In this document: piece by piece, positions 1-9,774 of the stretch
How positions within the stretch are numbered: position 1 is the first letter of the stretch
How the letters are laid out: every line of letters starts with the position of its first letter
NCBI GenBank assembly: GCA_001664505.1
Contig: CP011806.1
Span: 1,703,528 to 1,767,527, forward strand
Length of the DNA stretch: 64,000 nucleotides
From: Acidobacteria bacterium Mor1
Lineage (GTDB): Bacteria; Acidobacteriota; Polarisedimenticolia; Polarisedimenticolales; Polarisedimenticolaceae
Reading direction: 5' to 3'
Position numbers and translations under genes: made by a program
Notes under the pieces: model-generated
What the model saw: the letters and a program-made list of their open reading frames with translations, nothing else
What the model was told of the DNA's origin: nothing
Databases searched by the model: none

Positions 1-744
1 TGGGCGGGTTGGTTCGGCCTGGTGCTGTTGATCGCGGCCTGCTGGCGCTTCATCCACGGCCAGACCGTCTGGGAATTCGTCTACGACGCGCCGTATCAGA
101 CCATGGACCTGATGCAACGCTCCTGGCCGCCGGACGTGGCCTACCTCGGCGCCCTGGCCCGACCGGTCTGGGACACCCTGAACATAGCGACTCTCGGCAC
201 CCTGCTCGCGGTGGTGCTCGCGGCGCCGGTCGCGTTCCTCGCGGCCCGCAACACGGCCCCCTCCCGGATACTGCGGGGGGCCGCATTGCTCACCATCGTC
301 TCTTCGCGCTCGATCAACTCCCTGGTCTGGGGACTGGTGCTGGTCGCGGTCTTCGGCCCGGGTGTCCTGGCCGGGATCCTGGCCATCGCCCTACGCTCGA
401 TCGGATTCGTGGCCAAGTTGCTCTACGAGGCGATCGAAGAGATCGATCCGGCACCGGTCGAGGCGATCGAATCCACCGGTGCCCGGCGCCTCCAGGTGCT
501 CGGCTTCGGCATCGTGCCCCAGGTGCTGCCCGCCTTCGCCGGAATCTCGGTCTTTCGCTGGGACATCAACATCCGGGAGGCGACGGTACTCGGACTGGTC
601 GGGGCCGGCGGCATCGGCATTCAGCTCGAAGCGGCCAAGGATTCACTGGACTGGCAGCGGGTCGCTATCATCCTGCTGTTGATCCTGGGGCTCGTGGTGA
701 TCAGCGAGGCGGTTTCGGCGCGGCTGAGAAAAGCCGCGTCCTAG
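1..744 (+). CDS. phnE: Phosphonate-type ABC transporter permease (PhnE-like), 5' end outside window
   Basis: The open frame runs in from the left edge, so at least 247 C-terminal residues are seen and the true start lies upstream; the GTG at 22 is only an internal codon. Several hydrophobic membrane segments flank a cytoplasmic EAA-type loop (EAIEEIDPAPVEAIESTGA), the surface that docks on the ATPase in binding-protein-dependent importers. The late motif GAGGIGIQLEAA and the length fit the PhnE family, which carries phosphonate or phosphate esters across the inner membrane with PhnC and PhnD. Those partners would lie to the left. The substrate could also be another oxyanion. Confidence 0.8.
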   Translation, partial: WAGWFGLVLLIAACWRFIHGQTVWEFVYDAPYQTMDLMQRSWPPDVAYLGALARPVWDTLNIATLGTLLAVVLAAPVAFLAARNTAPSRILRGAALLTIVSSRSINSLVWGLVLVAVFGPGVLAGILAIALRSIGFVAKLLYEAIEEIDPAPVEAIESTGARRLQVLGFGIVPQVLPAFAGISVFRWDINIREATVLGLVGAGGIGIQLEAAKDSLDWQRVAIILLLILGLVVISEAVSARLRKAAS

Positions 745-763
745 GCCGCTCTAACCGATCGAG

Positions 764-2317
764 GTGTCCTTGCCCGCCAAGCCGCGCAGAGTTCGCCATC
801 TCATCCTCGTCTTCGGCGACCAGCTGAACGACGACTCCACCGCCTTCGACGGATTCGACGACGCGCAGGACGCCATCGCCATGCACGAGGTTCGCGAAGA
901 GGCGAGCTACGTGCCCCAGCACAAACAGCGCATCGCCCTGTTCTTCGCCGCGATGCGCCACTTCCGGGACGGCCAGCGGGCCGCGGGACGCACCGTCCAC
1001 TACCGGGAGCTGACCGATCCGGACAATCGAGGCAACTTCGCCGACGAGATCGCGGAGCGCATCCGCAGCCTGCAGCCGGCACGGTTGATCGCCGTCGAGC
1101 CCGGGGACTGGCGGGTCCGGGAGGTCCTGCGGGAGACCGCCAAGCAGCATGGCGTCGAGCTGGAACTCCGGGAGGACGAACACTTCCTTTGCTCCCGGGA
1201 ACAGTTCGAGAGCTTCGCCGAAGGCCGCAAGAACCTGCTGCTGGAGTTCTTCTACCGCGCCGAACGCAAGCGCCTCGACCTGATGATGAACGGGAAGGAG
1301 CCTCGCGGCGGCGCCTGGAACTTCGACAAGGAAAATCGCGAGAACTTCGGCGCCGAGGGCCCGGGCAAGATCCGGCCTCTGCGTTCGTTCCCACCCGACG
1401 CGCTCACCCGGGAGGTCCTGGGGATGGTGGCCCGGGAGTTCCCGGACTCCCCCGGCAAGCTGGAAGGCTTCGACTACCCGGTCACTCCCGCCGACGCCCG
1501 AAAGGCGCTCACCGACTTCATCGAGCACCGCCTGGAGAACTTCGGCAGCTACCAGGATGCGATGGTCACCGGCGAACCCTTCCTCTACCACTCGCGGCTT
1601 TCGAGTTCATTGAACCTGCACCTCCTGGATCCCCGCGAGGCGGTCACCCAGGCGATTCGGGCACTGGACGACGAGCGGGCGCCGATCAACGCCGTGGAAG
1701 GATTCGTGCGCCAGATCGTCGGTTGGCGGGAGTATGTCCGGGGCATCTACTGCCTCAAGATGCCCGGGTACGCCGACATGAACGCGCTGAACGCAGACCT
1801 CGAGGTACCCGGGTTCATGTGGACCGCCGAGACCGAGATGCGCTGCATGGGCGACGCGGTGGGCCAGCTGGTCGACCACGCCTACGCCCATCACATCCAG
1901 CGCCTGATGGTCCTGGGGCTCTACACCATGATGCTCGGCGTACGTCCGTTCGCGGTCCACGAGTGGCACATGTCGATGTACGCCGACGCCATCGACTGGG
2001 TCTCGATGCCCAACGTGGTGGGCATGAGCCAGTTCGGCGACGGCGGCATCGTCGGCACCAAACCCTACTGCGCAACCGGCAAGTACATCGACCGTATGAG
2101 CGACTACTGCAAGAGCTGCCGCTTCGACCCGAAAAAGTCCACCGGCGACGACGCCTGCCCCTTCACCACCCTCTACTGGGACTTTCTGGCGCGGAACCGT
2201 TCGACCCTGAGCAAAGTGCCGCGGATGAATATGCAGCTGCGGAACCTGGACCGGAAGAGCAAGGGTGAGCTCCTGGCGATCCGCGCTGCCGCGGACGGAA
2301 TCCGCCGGGAAAGCTAG
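764..2317 (+). CDS. Fe-S cluster photolyase/cryptochrome (PhrB/CryB, prokaryotic 6-4 photolyase family)
   Basis: This 517-residue protein begins with a photolyase alpha/beta domain (LILVFGDQLN) followed by the helical FAD-binding half. Four cysteines at residues 361, 449, 452 and 465 have spacings of 88, 3 and 13. From memory these equal those of the [4Fe-4S] ligands in Agrobacterium PhrB. Such enzymes use blue light and reduced FAD to repair (6-4) photoproducts in DNA. The GTG start at 764 has a GAGG-like site just before it; the next in-frame alternative is TTG at 770. It follows the transporter gene by 19 bases and could be read from the same message. Family assignment is firm; lesion preference is inferred. 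Confidence 0.93.
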   Translation: MSLPAKPRRVRHLILVFGDQLNDDSTAFDGFDDAQDAIAMHEVREEASYVPQHKQRIALFFAAMRHFRDGQRAAGRTVHYRELTDPDNRGNFADEIAERIRSLQPARLIAVEPGDWRVREVLRETAKQHGVELELREDEHFLCSREQFESFAEGRKNLLLEFFYRAERKRLDLMMNGKEPRGGAWNFDKENRENFGAEGPGKIRPLRSFPPDALTREVLGMVAREFPDSPGKLEGFDYPVTPADARKALTDFIEHRLENFGSYQDAMVTGEPFLYHSRLSSSLNLHLLDPREAVTQAIRALDDERAPINAVEGFVRQIVGWREYVRGIYCLKMPGYADMNALNADLEVPGFMWTAETEMRCMGDAVGQLVDHAYAHHIQRLMVLGLYTMMLGVRPFAVHEWHMSMYADAIDWVSMPNVVGMSQFGDGGIVGTKPYCATGKYIDRMSDYCKSCRFDPKKSTGDDACPFTTLYWDFLARNRSTLSKVPRMNMQLRNLDRKSKGELLAIRAAADGIRRES

Positions 2318-2345
2318 CCCCGAAGTCCCGCCGGCAGTGGGTTTC

Positions 2346-2374
2346 TTGCCATGGACCGGCAAACAGCGTATAAC
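2346..2374 (+). promoter_or_regulatory. Sigma-70-type promoter, probably giving a leaderless mRNA
   Basis: TTGCCA at 2346-2351 and TATAAC at 2369-2374 are separated by exactly 17 bases. Initiation about seven bases downstream falls on the GTG at 2381, the favoured start of the next gene. The match is close to consensus, which is unusual in this GC-rich sequence. No experiment supports it. Confidence 0.5.
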
Positions 2375-2380
2375 GAGGCC

Positions 2381-2656
2381 GTGACCCGCTCGAGACGCAT
2401 CTGGGCCCTAGGTGTGCTCGCCTGCTTCCTGTTCGCAGGCGTTTCGGCCCTTTTGCACGCCCACGAAGGGGAACACCACGCCGATCACGAGCATGACTGC
2501 TCGATCTGCGTCGTCGCCGATCAATCCGCCGACCTCCCAGGCGTCGGCTCGATCCCGGCCGGCCTCCGGGCCATCGACGACACGGCACCGACGGCCTGCT
2601 CCTGCGACCGCCGGCTGCTTGCATCTCCCCGCGTTCCCCGCGGCCCTCCCTGCTAG
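2381..2656 (+). CDS. Small membrane protein with His/Cys metal-binding-like motif (DUF2946-like)
   Basis: The 91-residue product has one hydrophobic N-terminal segment (LGVLACFLFAGVSALLHAH), then a His-rich stretch ending in HDCSICVVA, and a further Cys pair near the C-terminus. Short proteins with an N-terminal membrane anchor followed by HxC-x-x-C resemble the DUF2946 family, often found near copper or zinc handling genes. That resemblance is by eye and no neighbour here confirms a metal role. I chose GTG at 2381 because a good promoter ends at 2374 and GAGG precedes it; an in-frame ATG at 2351 would overlap that promoter. Confidence 0.55.
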   Translation: MTRSRRIWALGVLACFLFAGVSALLHAHEGEHHADHEHDCSICVVADQSADLPGVGSIPAGLRAIDDTAPTACSCDRRLLASPRVPRGPPC

Positions 2657-2685
2657 CCCCGCTCTAGCCTGCCCAAAAACCAGTC

Positions 2686-2742
2686 CGCCTGACACCAGGC
2701 GAGTTGCGCGCTCGGTTTGACGCCGAGGACCGCTGTCCTCGG
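2686..2742 (+). other. Two hairpins in the gap between the small membrane protein and the sigma factor
   Basis: A 6-bp stem (2686-2691 with 2696-2701) and a perfect 8-bp stem with a CGCT loop (2723-2730 with 2735-2742) lie in the 237-base gap. Neither is followed by a T run. They may slow transcription after the upstream gene or sit in the sigma factor leader. No other gene was seen in this gap. Confidence 0.3.
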
Positions 2743-2893
2743 TCGTCTACAGATTCAACAGATCGCGCCACAGACTTCGGATCCCGAACGGCGATCCAAA
2801 CCCGGGCATGCCGGTTCCCCGAGGACTCATCCGTGGCTGCGCAAATCGGCGCTCCCGATGTTCGTCCCGTGTGGTCTCGGCGGAGGAAAGACC

Positions 2894-3460
2894 GTGGCTA
2901 CTCTGCAAGAAAGATCAACCGAGGAGACCCTGATCTCCCTGGTACCGAAACTACAGTTGACTGCAAGCCGCATCATCAATCGCAGCGATGTGGCCGACGA
3001 CGCCGTCCAGGAGGCGTTGATCAAGGCCTCGGAAATGACCTCCGAGCCGGAGAATCTCGAAGGCTGGTTCTACCGCGCGGTGGTTCACCGCAGCCTGACC
3101 GCCCGGCGGGCCAGCCTGCGCCGCTCCCGGAACGAGCGTTCGGCGTCGGAGGCCCATGTCCCCGGCTGCTGGGCCTCGTCCACCCCGGCCGTCGAGCTCG
3201 AATCCAAGGAACTTCAGGAACACATTCTGAGTGCCCTCGACAAGCTCCCGCGGGAACAGCGGGACGCCTTCGTGCTCCACGAAATCGAGGGGATGGAGTA
3301 CCAGGAGATCGCCTCGGTACAGGAGGTGCCGATCGGGACCGTGCGCTCCCGCTTGAACCGGGCCCGCATGTCCCTGCGCCAACACCTGACGATCTACCGC
3401 AGCCGCTGCCCGGCGTGCAACCCGGCTCGGCGCACGTCTCCCGCTCCGATCGACTACTGA
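2894..3460 (+). CDS. ECF-type RNA polymerase sigma factor
   Basis: This 188-residue protein has a sigma region 2 (DVADDAVQEALIKA near residues 32-46) and a region 4 helix-turn-helix (LPREQRDAFVLHEIEGM, then EIASVQEVPIGTVRSRL), the two domains that define extracytoplasmic-function sigma factors. The GTG start has a strong ribosome site, GGAGGAAAG, ending about five bases upstream. No anti-sigma gene is adjacent. The 3' end faces the Tad-linked receiver gene, and both lie next to the pilus locus, so control of pilus genes is possible but unproven. A short Cys-containing tail (RCPACNPAR) follows region 4. Confidence 0.88.
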   Translation: MATLQERSTEETLISLVPKLQLTASRIINRSDVADDAVQEALIKASEMTSEPENLEGWFYRAVVHRSLTARRASLRRSRNERSASEAHVPGCWASSTPAVELESKELQEHILSALDKLPREQRDAFVLHEIEGMEYQEIASVQEVPIGTVRSRLNRARMSLRQHLTIYRSRCPACNPARRTSPAPIDY

Positions 3461-3512
3461 CGATCGACCGAGCCCGAGACGTTTCGGCCGGAGAGCCGGA
3501 GCGAGCTACGGA

Positions 3513-3872
3513 TCAGCAGCTCGCGAGCTGCAGCGCGACATCCTCGGCACTGGGACGGCTGGACAGCCAGCCGTCCACCCGGCCCCGCCCCGCCGGACCG
3601 AAGAGGTCCCGACCGTCGTGCCGGTCCCCGAGCAAGAGGAAGCTCGGAGAAGCGGGCGCCGATCTCAGGTAGTCCATCAGGATACCCGCGCCGTCTTGCG
3701 GAAGGTTGCGGTCGCAAACCAGAACGTGGACCTGGGTGGATTCGAGAATCCCGATGGCGCGCTCGGCCGAGTCGCACTCGAGAACATCGTCCACCGCGAA
3801 ATCCGAGCCGCGGAAGGCACGGTTGACGATCCGGCGCCGTACTGTCGAACCATCGACGATCAAGACGTTCAA
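3513..3872 (-). CDS. Single-domain response-regulator receiver protein, degenerate
   Basis: The 119-residue protein has the receiver fold pattern (MNVLIVDGS, then HVLVCDRNLPQDGAG) with the phosphorylatable Asp in VCDRNLP. The usual acidic pair near the N-terminus is reduced to one Asp, and the conserved Lys near the end is missing (WLSSRPS), so phosphorylation chemistry may be altered. It has no output domain. The TTG start is supported by GGAAGGAG about eight bases upstream. It follows the secretin gene by 91 bases on the same strand, so it is probably the last gene of the Tad locus, perhaps regulating pilus function through protein contacts. Confidence 0.75.
   Translation of the reverse strand: MNVLIVDGSTVRRRIVNRAFRGSDFAVDDVLECDSAERAIGILESTQVHVLVCDRNLPQDGAGILMDYLRSAPASPSFLLLGDRHDGRDLFGPAGRGRVDGWLSSRPSAEDVALQLASC
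3516..3531. other. 16-bp perfect palindrome between converging genes
   Basis: The palindrome has core CAGCTCGCGAGCTG and overlaps the last codons of the receiver gene. The sigma factor ends 55 bases away on the opposite strand. It could form a hairpin in both transcripts. There is no T run, so a terminator role is only possible. Confidence 0.3.
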
Positions 3873-3963
3873 GGCGAGACCTCCTTCCAGTTCGAGGAGT
3901 CTCTTCGGCGAACCCGCGTCGATCTTGAGCCCTGGACCATCGGAATACTCGGCGAGGGAGTCC

Positions 3964-5937
3964 TCAGCGAGCTTCCTCGGTCAACGTCGTCTCCGGCAGC
4001 ACCATGCCCGCCAACTCCGAGAGCGACGGGAAGGCCCAGAGAATGCCTTCGTCGGAGCTATCTCGTTCGATCACCGGGTGGACCACAACGACCAGTTCGA
4101 TCACGTCGTCCTGCTCGCTGAACCCCTCGAAGAGATAACCTAGGCCCGGGACACTGCGCAGACCAGGAGTCGAGGTAGAGCTCACCGAGGCGGTCACCGA
4201 ACCCAGTCCCGCCAGCAACATCGCCTGGCCGTCCTTCAGCCGGGCGCTGGTGCGCAGGGAGCGGGTCTCGAAGGCGGTGCTCGCCTGGGAGCTGCCGGTG
4301 GTGTCGCTCAGCACCGACGTCAGCGTCGGATCGGGAAAACTGATCTGGGGTTGAAGGTCCAGGGTGATTCGATCGTCGGAACCGACCAGCGGCCGCACCG
4401 CCAACTGCACGCCGAAGGGCCTGAAATCGACCGCCTCGAACACACCGGAGTCGGCGTTCCCGAAGGCGGGAGCGAAAGAAGTCGGGATCGGCACCTCACC
4501 ACCCACCTGGAACTGCGCGATCTCTCCCGACAACACCTTGAGAGTCGGCGCCGATACGGTGCGGGCCAGCCCCCGGGTCTCCAGCAGCGAAAGCAGGCTG
4601 TCGAAGGCGAAGCCACCGGCGACGAACTGGGCCTGGCCTCGCAGGCCGCCGGCGATCGATTCCAGCACACCCTGAATATCGTCCTGGCCGGTCGAGAGCC
4701 CGGAGTCCTGAATCCGGTCGGACCCTACCGGGGTCCGAAGCGGCGGCTGATCCTGGTCGGCCATGGCGGCGACCAGGTCCGGCGTGAAGTTCAGCAGCCG
4801 GGTCCGGTTGATCTCGTAGAAGCGCACGTTGACCCGCACCTGAGGCACGTCCGCCACGTGGATCACCGAGAGGATCCGGCCACTGGCAACCTCGAGCATC
4901 GTCCCGCGGGCGATGTTGGACTGAATGTTGTTGTTCAGGTTGATGATGCCGCCGCCACCGCCGAGGCCGCCGCCTCCGAGGCCGCCGCCACCACCTCCTC
5001 CTCCTCCTCCTCCGCCGCCGCCGGCGCCGCCCCCCTGGCCGCCGTTCTGGCCGCGGCCGGAAATGAGGGAGCCCCCTTCGTTGGCCACGACGCGAATGTC
5101 CGAGCGATCGATGCTCTGACCGAGGAACAGGCGCGATGCGAGGGTCAGCACCCGCACAAGGGCGACCTGGTCCTGAACCTCCCCGTGAAGCACCAGCACA
5201 TCTTCGGTGTCGTCCGGCAGGTTGCCGCGCTGGATCCGCGAGACCTCGATGTCATCCGCCCCCATCAACTCGGCGGCGGCACGAATGCGGTCCTCGATGC
5301 GGGCCGGGAGCGTATCCAACCGGATCAGGTTGATCACCTGGCCGGCGCCGCCGGCACCCTCCTGGACACGCAGATCGTCACCAGGCTCCTGCGTCTCCTG
5401 GGGTGTGCTCGGATCCGGATCCCCCGCGGCGCGCACCAGCGGAATCGAACCCCGGGAGCGCCCGCGGGATCCCGCCGACAGATACGAACGGGCCGTAGCT
5501 TCCGCCGCCTGGGAATAGCTGGTATCGGGAACGTTGCCCCGCAGCACCAGGGCGTCCCGGTCGGGCGCCGACTCCACCCGGATATCCGGGTGGATATCGT
5601 TGAGCGCTTGCTCGAGCAGGGAGAGATCCCGCTCGACCGCGAGGCGCTGCCGCACGGTGGTCCCGTCGACGAACCAGATGATCAGCGATGTGCGCCCGGC
5701 CTGCCGCCCGAGCGCGAGCAGCTCACGGCTACTGATCAACTGCACGTCGGCGATCTCACCGTCGCCGACGGCCAGCCGCAGGATGTCCTTGCCGTAGGTA
5801 AGGCGGCGATGGTGCGCCACCTGCAGGGACACCTCGGCCCAGGCCACCGACGCCACCAGCATGAGCCACAGCGGGACCAGCACTCTGAGCCGGCGCAACG
5901 AGGTGAGAAATCCGGATGTAGACGACGGTCGGTTCAT
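3964..5937 (-). CDS. cpaC: Type II/IV secretin, Flp pilus outer-membrane channel (CpaC/RcpA)
   Basis: This 657-residue protein has a signal peptide (hydrophobic run VLVPLWLMLVASVAWA), then a pilus/BON-type N-terminal region (LTYGKDILRLAVGDGEIADV), N-domain repeats and the C-terminal secretin barrel (VSAPTLKVLSGEIAQFQVGG; LRSVPGLGYLF). It forms the outer-membrane gate for the Flp pilus. The ATG at 5937 overlaps the TPR gene's stop as ATGA, pointing to coupled translation. A Gly run of about 30 residues (roughly 299-330) interrupts the protein before the barrel. In many tad loci cpaC lies beside cpaB; here it comes last among the structural genes. Confidence 0.93.
   Translation of the reverse strand: MNRPSSTSGFLTSLRRLRVLVPLWLMLVASVAWAEVSLQVAHHRRLTYGKDILRLAVGDGEIADVQLISSRELLALGRQAGRTSLIIWFVDGTTVRQRLAVERDLSLLEQALNDIHPDIRVESAPDRDALVLRGNVPDTSYSQAAEATARSYLSAGSRGRSRGSIPLVRAAGDPDPSTPQETQEPGDDLRVQEGAGGAGQVINLIRLDTLPARIEDRIRAAAELMGADDIEVSRIQRGNLPDDTEDVLVLHGEVQDQVALVRVLTLASRLFLGQSIDRSDIRVVANEGGSLISGRGQNGGQGGGAGGGGGGGGGGGGGGLGGGGLGGGGGIINLNNNIQSNIARGTMLEVASGRILSVIHVADVPQVRVNVRFYEINRTRLLNFTPDLVAAMADQDQPPLRTPVGSDRIQDSGLSTGQDDIQGVLESIAGGLRGQAQFVAGGFAFDSLLSLLETRGLARTVSAPTLKVLSGEIAQFQVGGEVPIPTSFAPAFGNADSGVFEAVDFRPFGVQLAVRPLVGSDDRITLDLQPQISFPDPTLTSVLSDTTGSSQASTAFETRSLRTSARLKDGQAMLLAGLGSVTASVSSTSTPGLRSVPGLGYLFEGFSEQDDVIELVVVVHPVIERDSSDEGILWAFPSLSELAGMVLPETTLTEEAR
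4948..5040. repeat. GCC/CTC trinucleotide tract encoding a polyglycine linker
   Basis: On the plus strand the tract consists of GCC, CCA and CTC triplets. On the minus strand it encodes an almost pure Gly run with a few Leu residues inside the secretin. Such tracts expand and contract by slippage, so its length may vary between strains or be misassembled. Confidence 0.85.
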
Positions 5938-6656
5938 TGGGTCAACCCTCCAGCCTCGACGCGTAGACCACGCAGTCGGCTGAGCGGTGCGGGCCACTGC
6001 GGCTGCAGGCGAACGGCCTCTTCGTAGAGCACTTCAGCGCCCTTGAGATCTCCGGTGTACTCGGCGATCAGGCCGAGATTGAAGGCGACGCGCCAGGAGG
6101 GGGCGCCGAGGACCTCGGCCACCTGGAGCTCACGGCGGGCTTCGTCGAAACGGCCGACCACGAAGAATCCGGCAGCCTGGCTTTCGCGCAGGCCCGGATG
6201 GTCCGGGCGCAGCAGGATCTGCCGCTCCAACAGCGCCAGGCCCAGGCGAGACCCACCCTGTTCGAAGGCGAGCTTGGCCCGGAGGACCGCCGCCTCGGGA
6301 TGGCTCTTGTCGTCTGCGAGAACCCGGTCCAGCATCTGGATCGCCTTGTGGTTCTCGCCGCGCTGCGAGGCGAGAAGCGCCTGAACCAGCGCGACTTCAC
6401 CCTCGTCGGGGCAGATGGTCGCGAGCCGGTTGAGCTCCCGGTCCATCGCCTCTCGATCCAGTTCGTCGCCCGGGGCCAGCAGGTGGTCCTCACGCCAGGG
6501 CTCGGCGGCGAACCGCACCCCCTCGACGATGCCCGCCAACTGCTTGGCCGGCTGCAGGCACTTGACCTTGGTCTCGGGCCGCTTGCGTGCGCAACCTGCC
6601 ACCAGGATGACGAGCGCGAGCACAACGAGCACGCGCCGGGCGTTTATACAGAACAT
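5934..6656 (-). CDS. TPR lipoprotein of the Tad pilus locus (TadD-like)
   Basis: The 240-residue product starts with a lipoprotein signal (VLVVLALVILVAGC) and continues with tetratricopeptide-like helices (DEGEVALVQALLASQRGE; WRVAFNLGLIAEYTGDLKGA). TPR lipoproteins such as TadD help pilot or assemble the secretin in the outer membrane. The ATG at 6656 is preferred over an upstream in-frame ATG because it places the signal peptide at the N-terminus and has GGGAG upstream. It follows tadC by 13 bases and overlaps the secretin start by 4 bases. Confidence 0.82.
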   Translation of the reverse strand: MFCINARRVLVVLALVILVAGCARKRPETKVKCLQPAKQLAGIVEGVRFAAEPWREDHLLAPGDELDREAMDRELNRLATICPDEGEVALVQALLASQRGENHKAIQMLDRVLADDKSHPEAAVLRAKLAFEQGGSRLGLALLERQILLRPDHPGLRESQAAGFFVVGRFDEARRELQVAEVLGAPSWRVAFNLGLIAEYTGDLKGAEVLYEEAVRLQPQWPAPLSRLRGLRVEAGGLTQ

Positions 6657-6669
6657 TTCCACACGCTCC

Positions 6670-7581
6670 CTAGCCTGCCCGCTGAATCGCACTCTCGGCG
6701 AGCTTGATGAACTCGTAGACGGCTGGTCCCAGCACGACGACGAACAACCCGGGCAAGAAACAGATCACAAGAGGGAAAACCAGCTTGACCGGTAGTGACT
6801 GGGCGCGAAGCAGCACCCGCTCCCGGCGGCGCTGGCGCACATCCAGCGCCTGCTGGCGCAGCGCCTCGGACAGGCCGGCACCCGCCTGCTCGGCCAACAC
6901 CAGCGCCGAAACGAACAGAGACACCCCGGGAACGGCGACGCGGGACGCAAGGTCGCGCAGCGCATGCACACGCCGCTTGCCCGCGACGATGTCTCGCTGG
7001 AAGCGGGCCATCTCTTTCCAGAGCGGCCGATCGGACGCGTCCGCCGCGAGAATGCGCGACAATGCCGCATCGAATCCGAGCCCTGCGTCGGCGAGCGCCC
7101 CCAACAAATCCAGCAGCACCGGCAGGTCCGCCTCGATCTGCTCGACCCGTTGACGGCGGGCCGAGCGAACGACCAGCGTCGGCGTCAGCGCCAGAAACAG
7201 GAACAGGATGTAGGGGGAAGACAGCACCAACGGCGCCATCGCACTGGTCGTGCCTCCGGGGATCTCGAGAAGGAAGTTCGCCAGCTGCTCGGGCAGTTCC
7301 GCGGCGCTCACGGCAACACCGAGCAGCGCACCGGCCAGGGCGAAGGCGGCCGTGATCGCGACGAAGGCACCGGCGGCCGACGGGTGACGGTACCCGGCCC
7401 GGCCGAGCCACGAAGAAAGGGCTCCTCGCGGGGTCGTTGCCGAGTCCGGCTCCTCGGCTTCGTCCATGCCGGCGAAGAGCCGGGAGCGGGCCCGCACCCG
7501 GCGCTCGATGTAGACCGAAGCGGGCACGGCGGCAACAGCCAGCACGACCACGATCAGGATGAAGGCATAGAACCCCATCAT
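6670..7581 (-). CDS. tadC: Tad pilus inner-membrane platform protein TadC
   Basis: The 303-residue protein has an N-terminal membrane anchor (FYAFILIVVVLAVAAVPA), further hydrophobic segments, and the T2SSF/GspF cytoplasmic domain (DLPVLLDLLGALADAGLGFD; LFVSALVLAEQAGAGLSEAL). With TadB it forms the platform on which the TadA motor acts. Two adjacent ATG codons could start it. The one at 7581 overlaps the tadB stop as ATGA; the one at 7578 has better spacing from GGAGGG. Both ends touch neighbouring genes, consistent with one operon. Confidence 0.93.
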   Translation of the reverse strand: MMGFYAFILIVVVLAVAAVPASVYIERRVRARSRLFAGMDEAEEPDSATTPRGALSSWLGRAGYRHPSAAGAFVAITAAFALAGALLGVAVSAAELPEQLANFLLEIPGGTTSAMAPLVLSSPYILFLFLALTPTLVVRSARRQRVEQIEADLPVLLDLLGALADAGLGFDAALSRILAADASDRPLWKEMARFQRDIVAGKRRVHALRDLASRVAVPGVSLFVSALVLAEQAGAGLSEALRQQALDVRQRRRERVLLRAQSLPVKLVFPLVICFLPGLFVVVLGPAVYEFIKLAESAIQRAG

Positions 7582-8421
7582 CCCTCCAGCCGGCTGAGGC
7601 GGGACATCCAGGCCAGGCCCAGCGCCTGCAGGATCATGGCGCTCCCCAGCAGCATCGCGCCGAGGTCGGTCACGAGGAAGCCGAGGAATCGCTCTTCGTT
7701 TGTCCGCCACATCCCGAGGGCCAGCAGGTAGCCGATGATCAGGATCGCGACGGCCGAGAGCTGCGCCTGGACCGACTGCGCCCGGGCTCGCTGGGCCAGC
7801 TCGATCCGGTCACGAATCGTGCGTGCCACGCCGACGAGCACATCGACGAGACTGCCGCCCGCCTCGATATTGACCGCGATACTCAGGGCAAAAAGGCGAA
7901 CGGTAACAAGCGGCAAGCGGCGCTCGAGATCGGCAAAGGCGCGGCCCGGCGCCTCCCCCATGCGCAACCGGCCCGCGAGGTTCTCCAGCAGGGGCCGAAG
8001 CGGCTTGCGCGATTCTCCGATCGCACTCTCGATACCCACCGGGAGACTCGCACCGGCGCGCAGAGCGCCGATCATCAGGTCGATCGCCTCGACCAGCTGG
8101 GTTTCGATCTTGCTGGTCAATTTCTCCACCCGCATCTCCTCGAGCAGGAGCAACGCGACCAACAGCTGCACGGTGATCGCCACGCAGTAGAAGGCGCGCA
8201 AGCCGAGGAGGTAGGCGATCAGCCCGACTGCAGCCGCCACGAACCAGACCAGTGCCCGGCGCTGCTTGAGGACCGAGCCGACCACCGGCGCCGGGGCCGG
8301 CTCATCGGCGATCTCTCCGGTTTCAGCCGCGAACCGCTCGAGCACTTGCTGACGCCGCGCCTGGACGTACAGGTAGCCGCCGGTCGCGACGGCGCCGGCG
8401 AGCAGCAAGATGAGCCCGAAC

Positions 8422-8429
<8 letters not shown>
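7578..8429 (-). CDS. tadB: Tad pilus inner-membrane platform protein TadB
   Basis: The 283-residue protein has an N-terminal helix (FGLILLLAGAVATGGYLYV), two central hydrophobic segments, a T2SSF domain (EAIDLMIGALRAGASLPVGI; NIEAGGSLVDVLVGVARTI) and C-terminal membrane helices. It is the partner of TadC in the inner membrane. I chose GTG at 8429, which overlaps the end of tadA by eight bases. No clear ribosome site precedes it, so translation is probably coupled to tadA. Confidence 0.92.

Positions 8430-9770
<1,341 letters not shown>

Positions 9771-9774
<4 letters not shown>

Noticed and set aside
2704-3672. 322-codon frame overlapping the ECF sigma factor
   Set aside because: The sigma factor in the other frame has clear region 2 and 4 motifs and a strong ribosome site.
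4925-5119. Proline-rich small open frame in the triplet tract
   Set aside because: It is the antisense of the secretin's Gly run, with no ribosome site.
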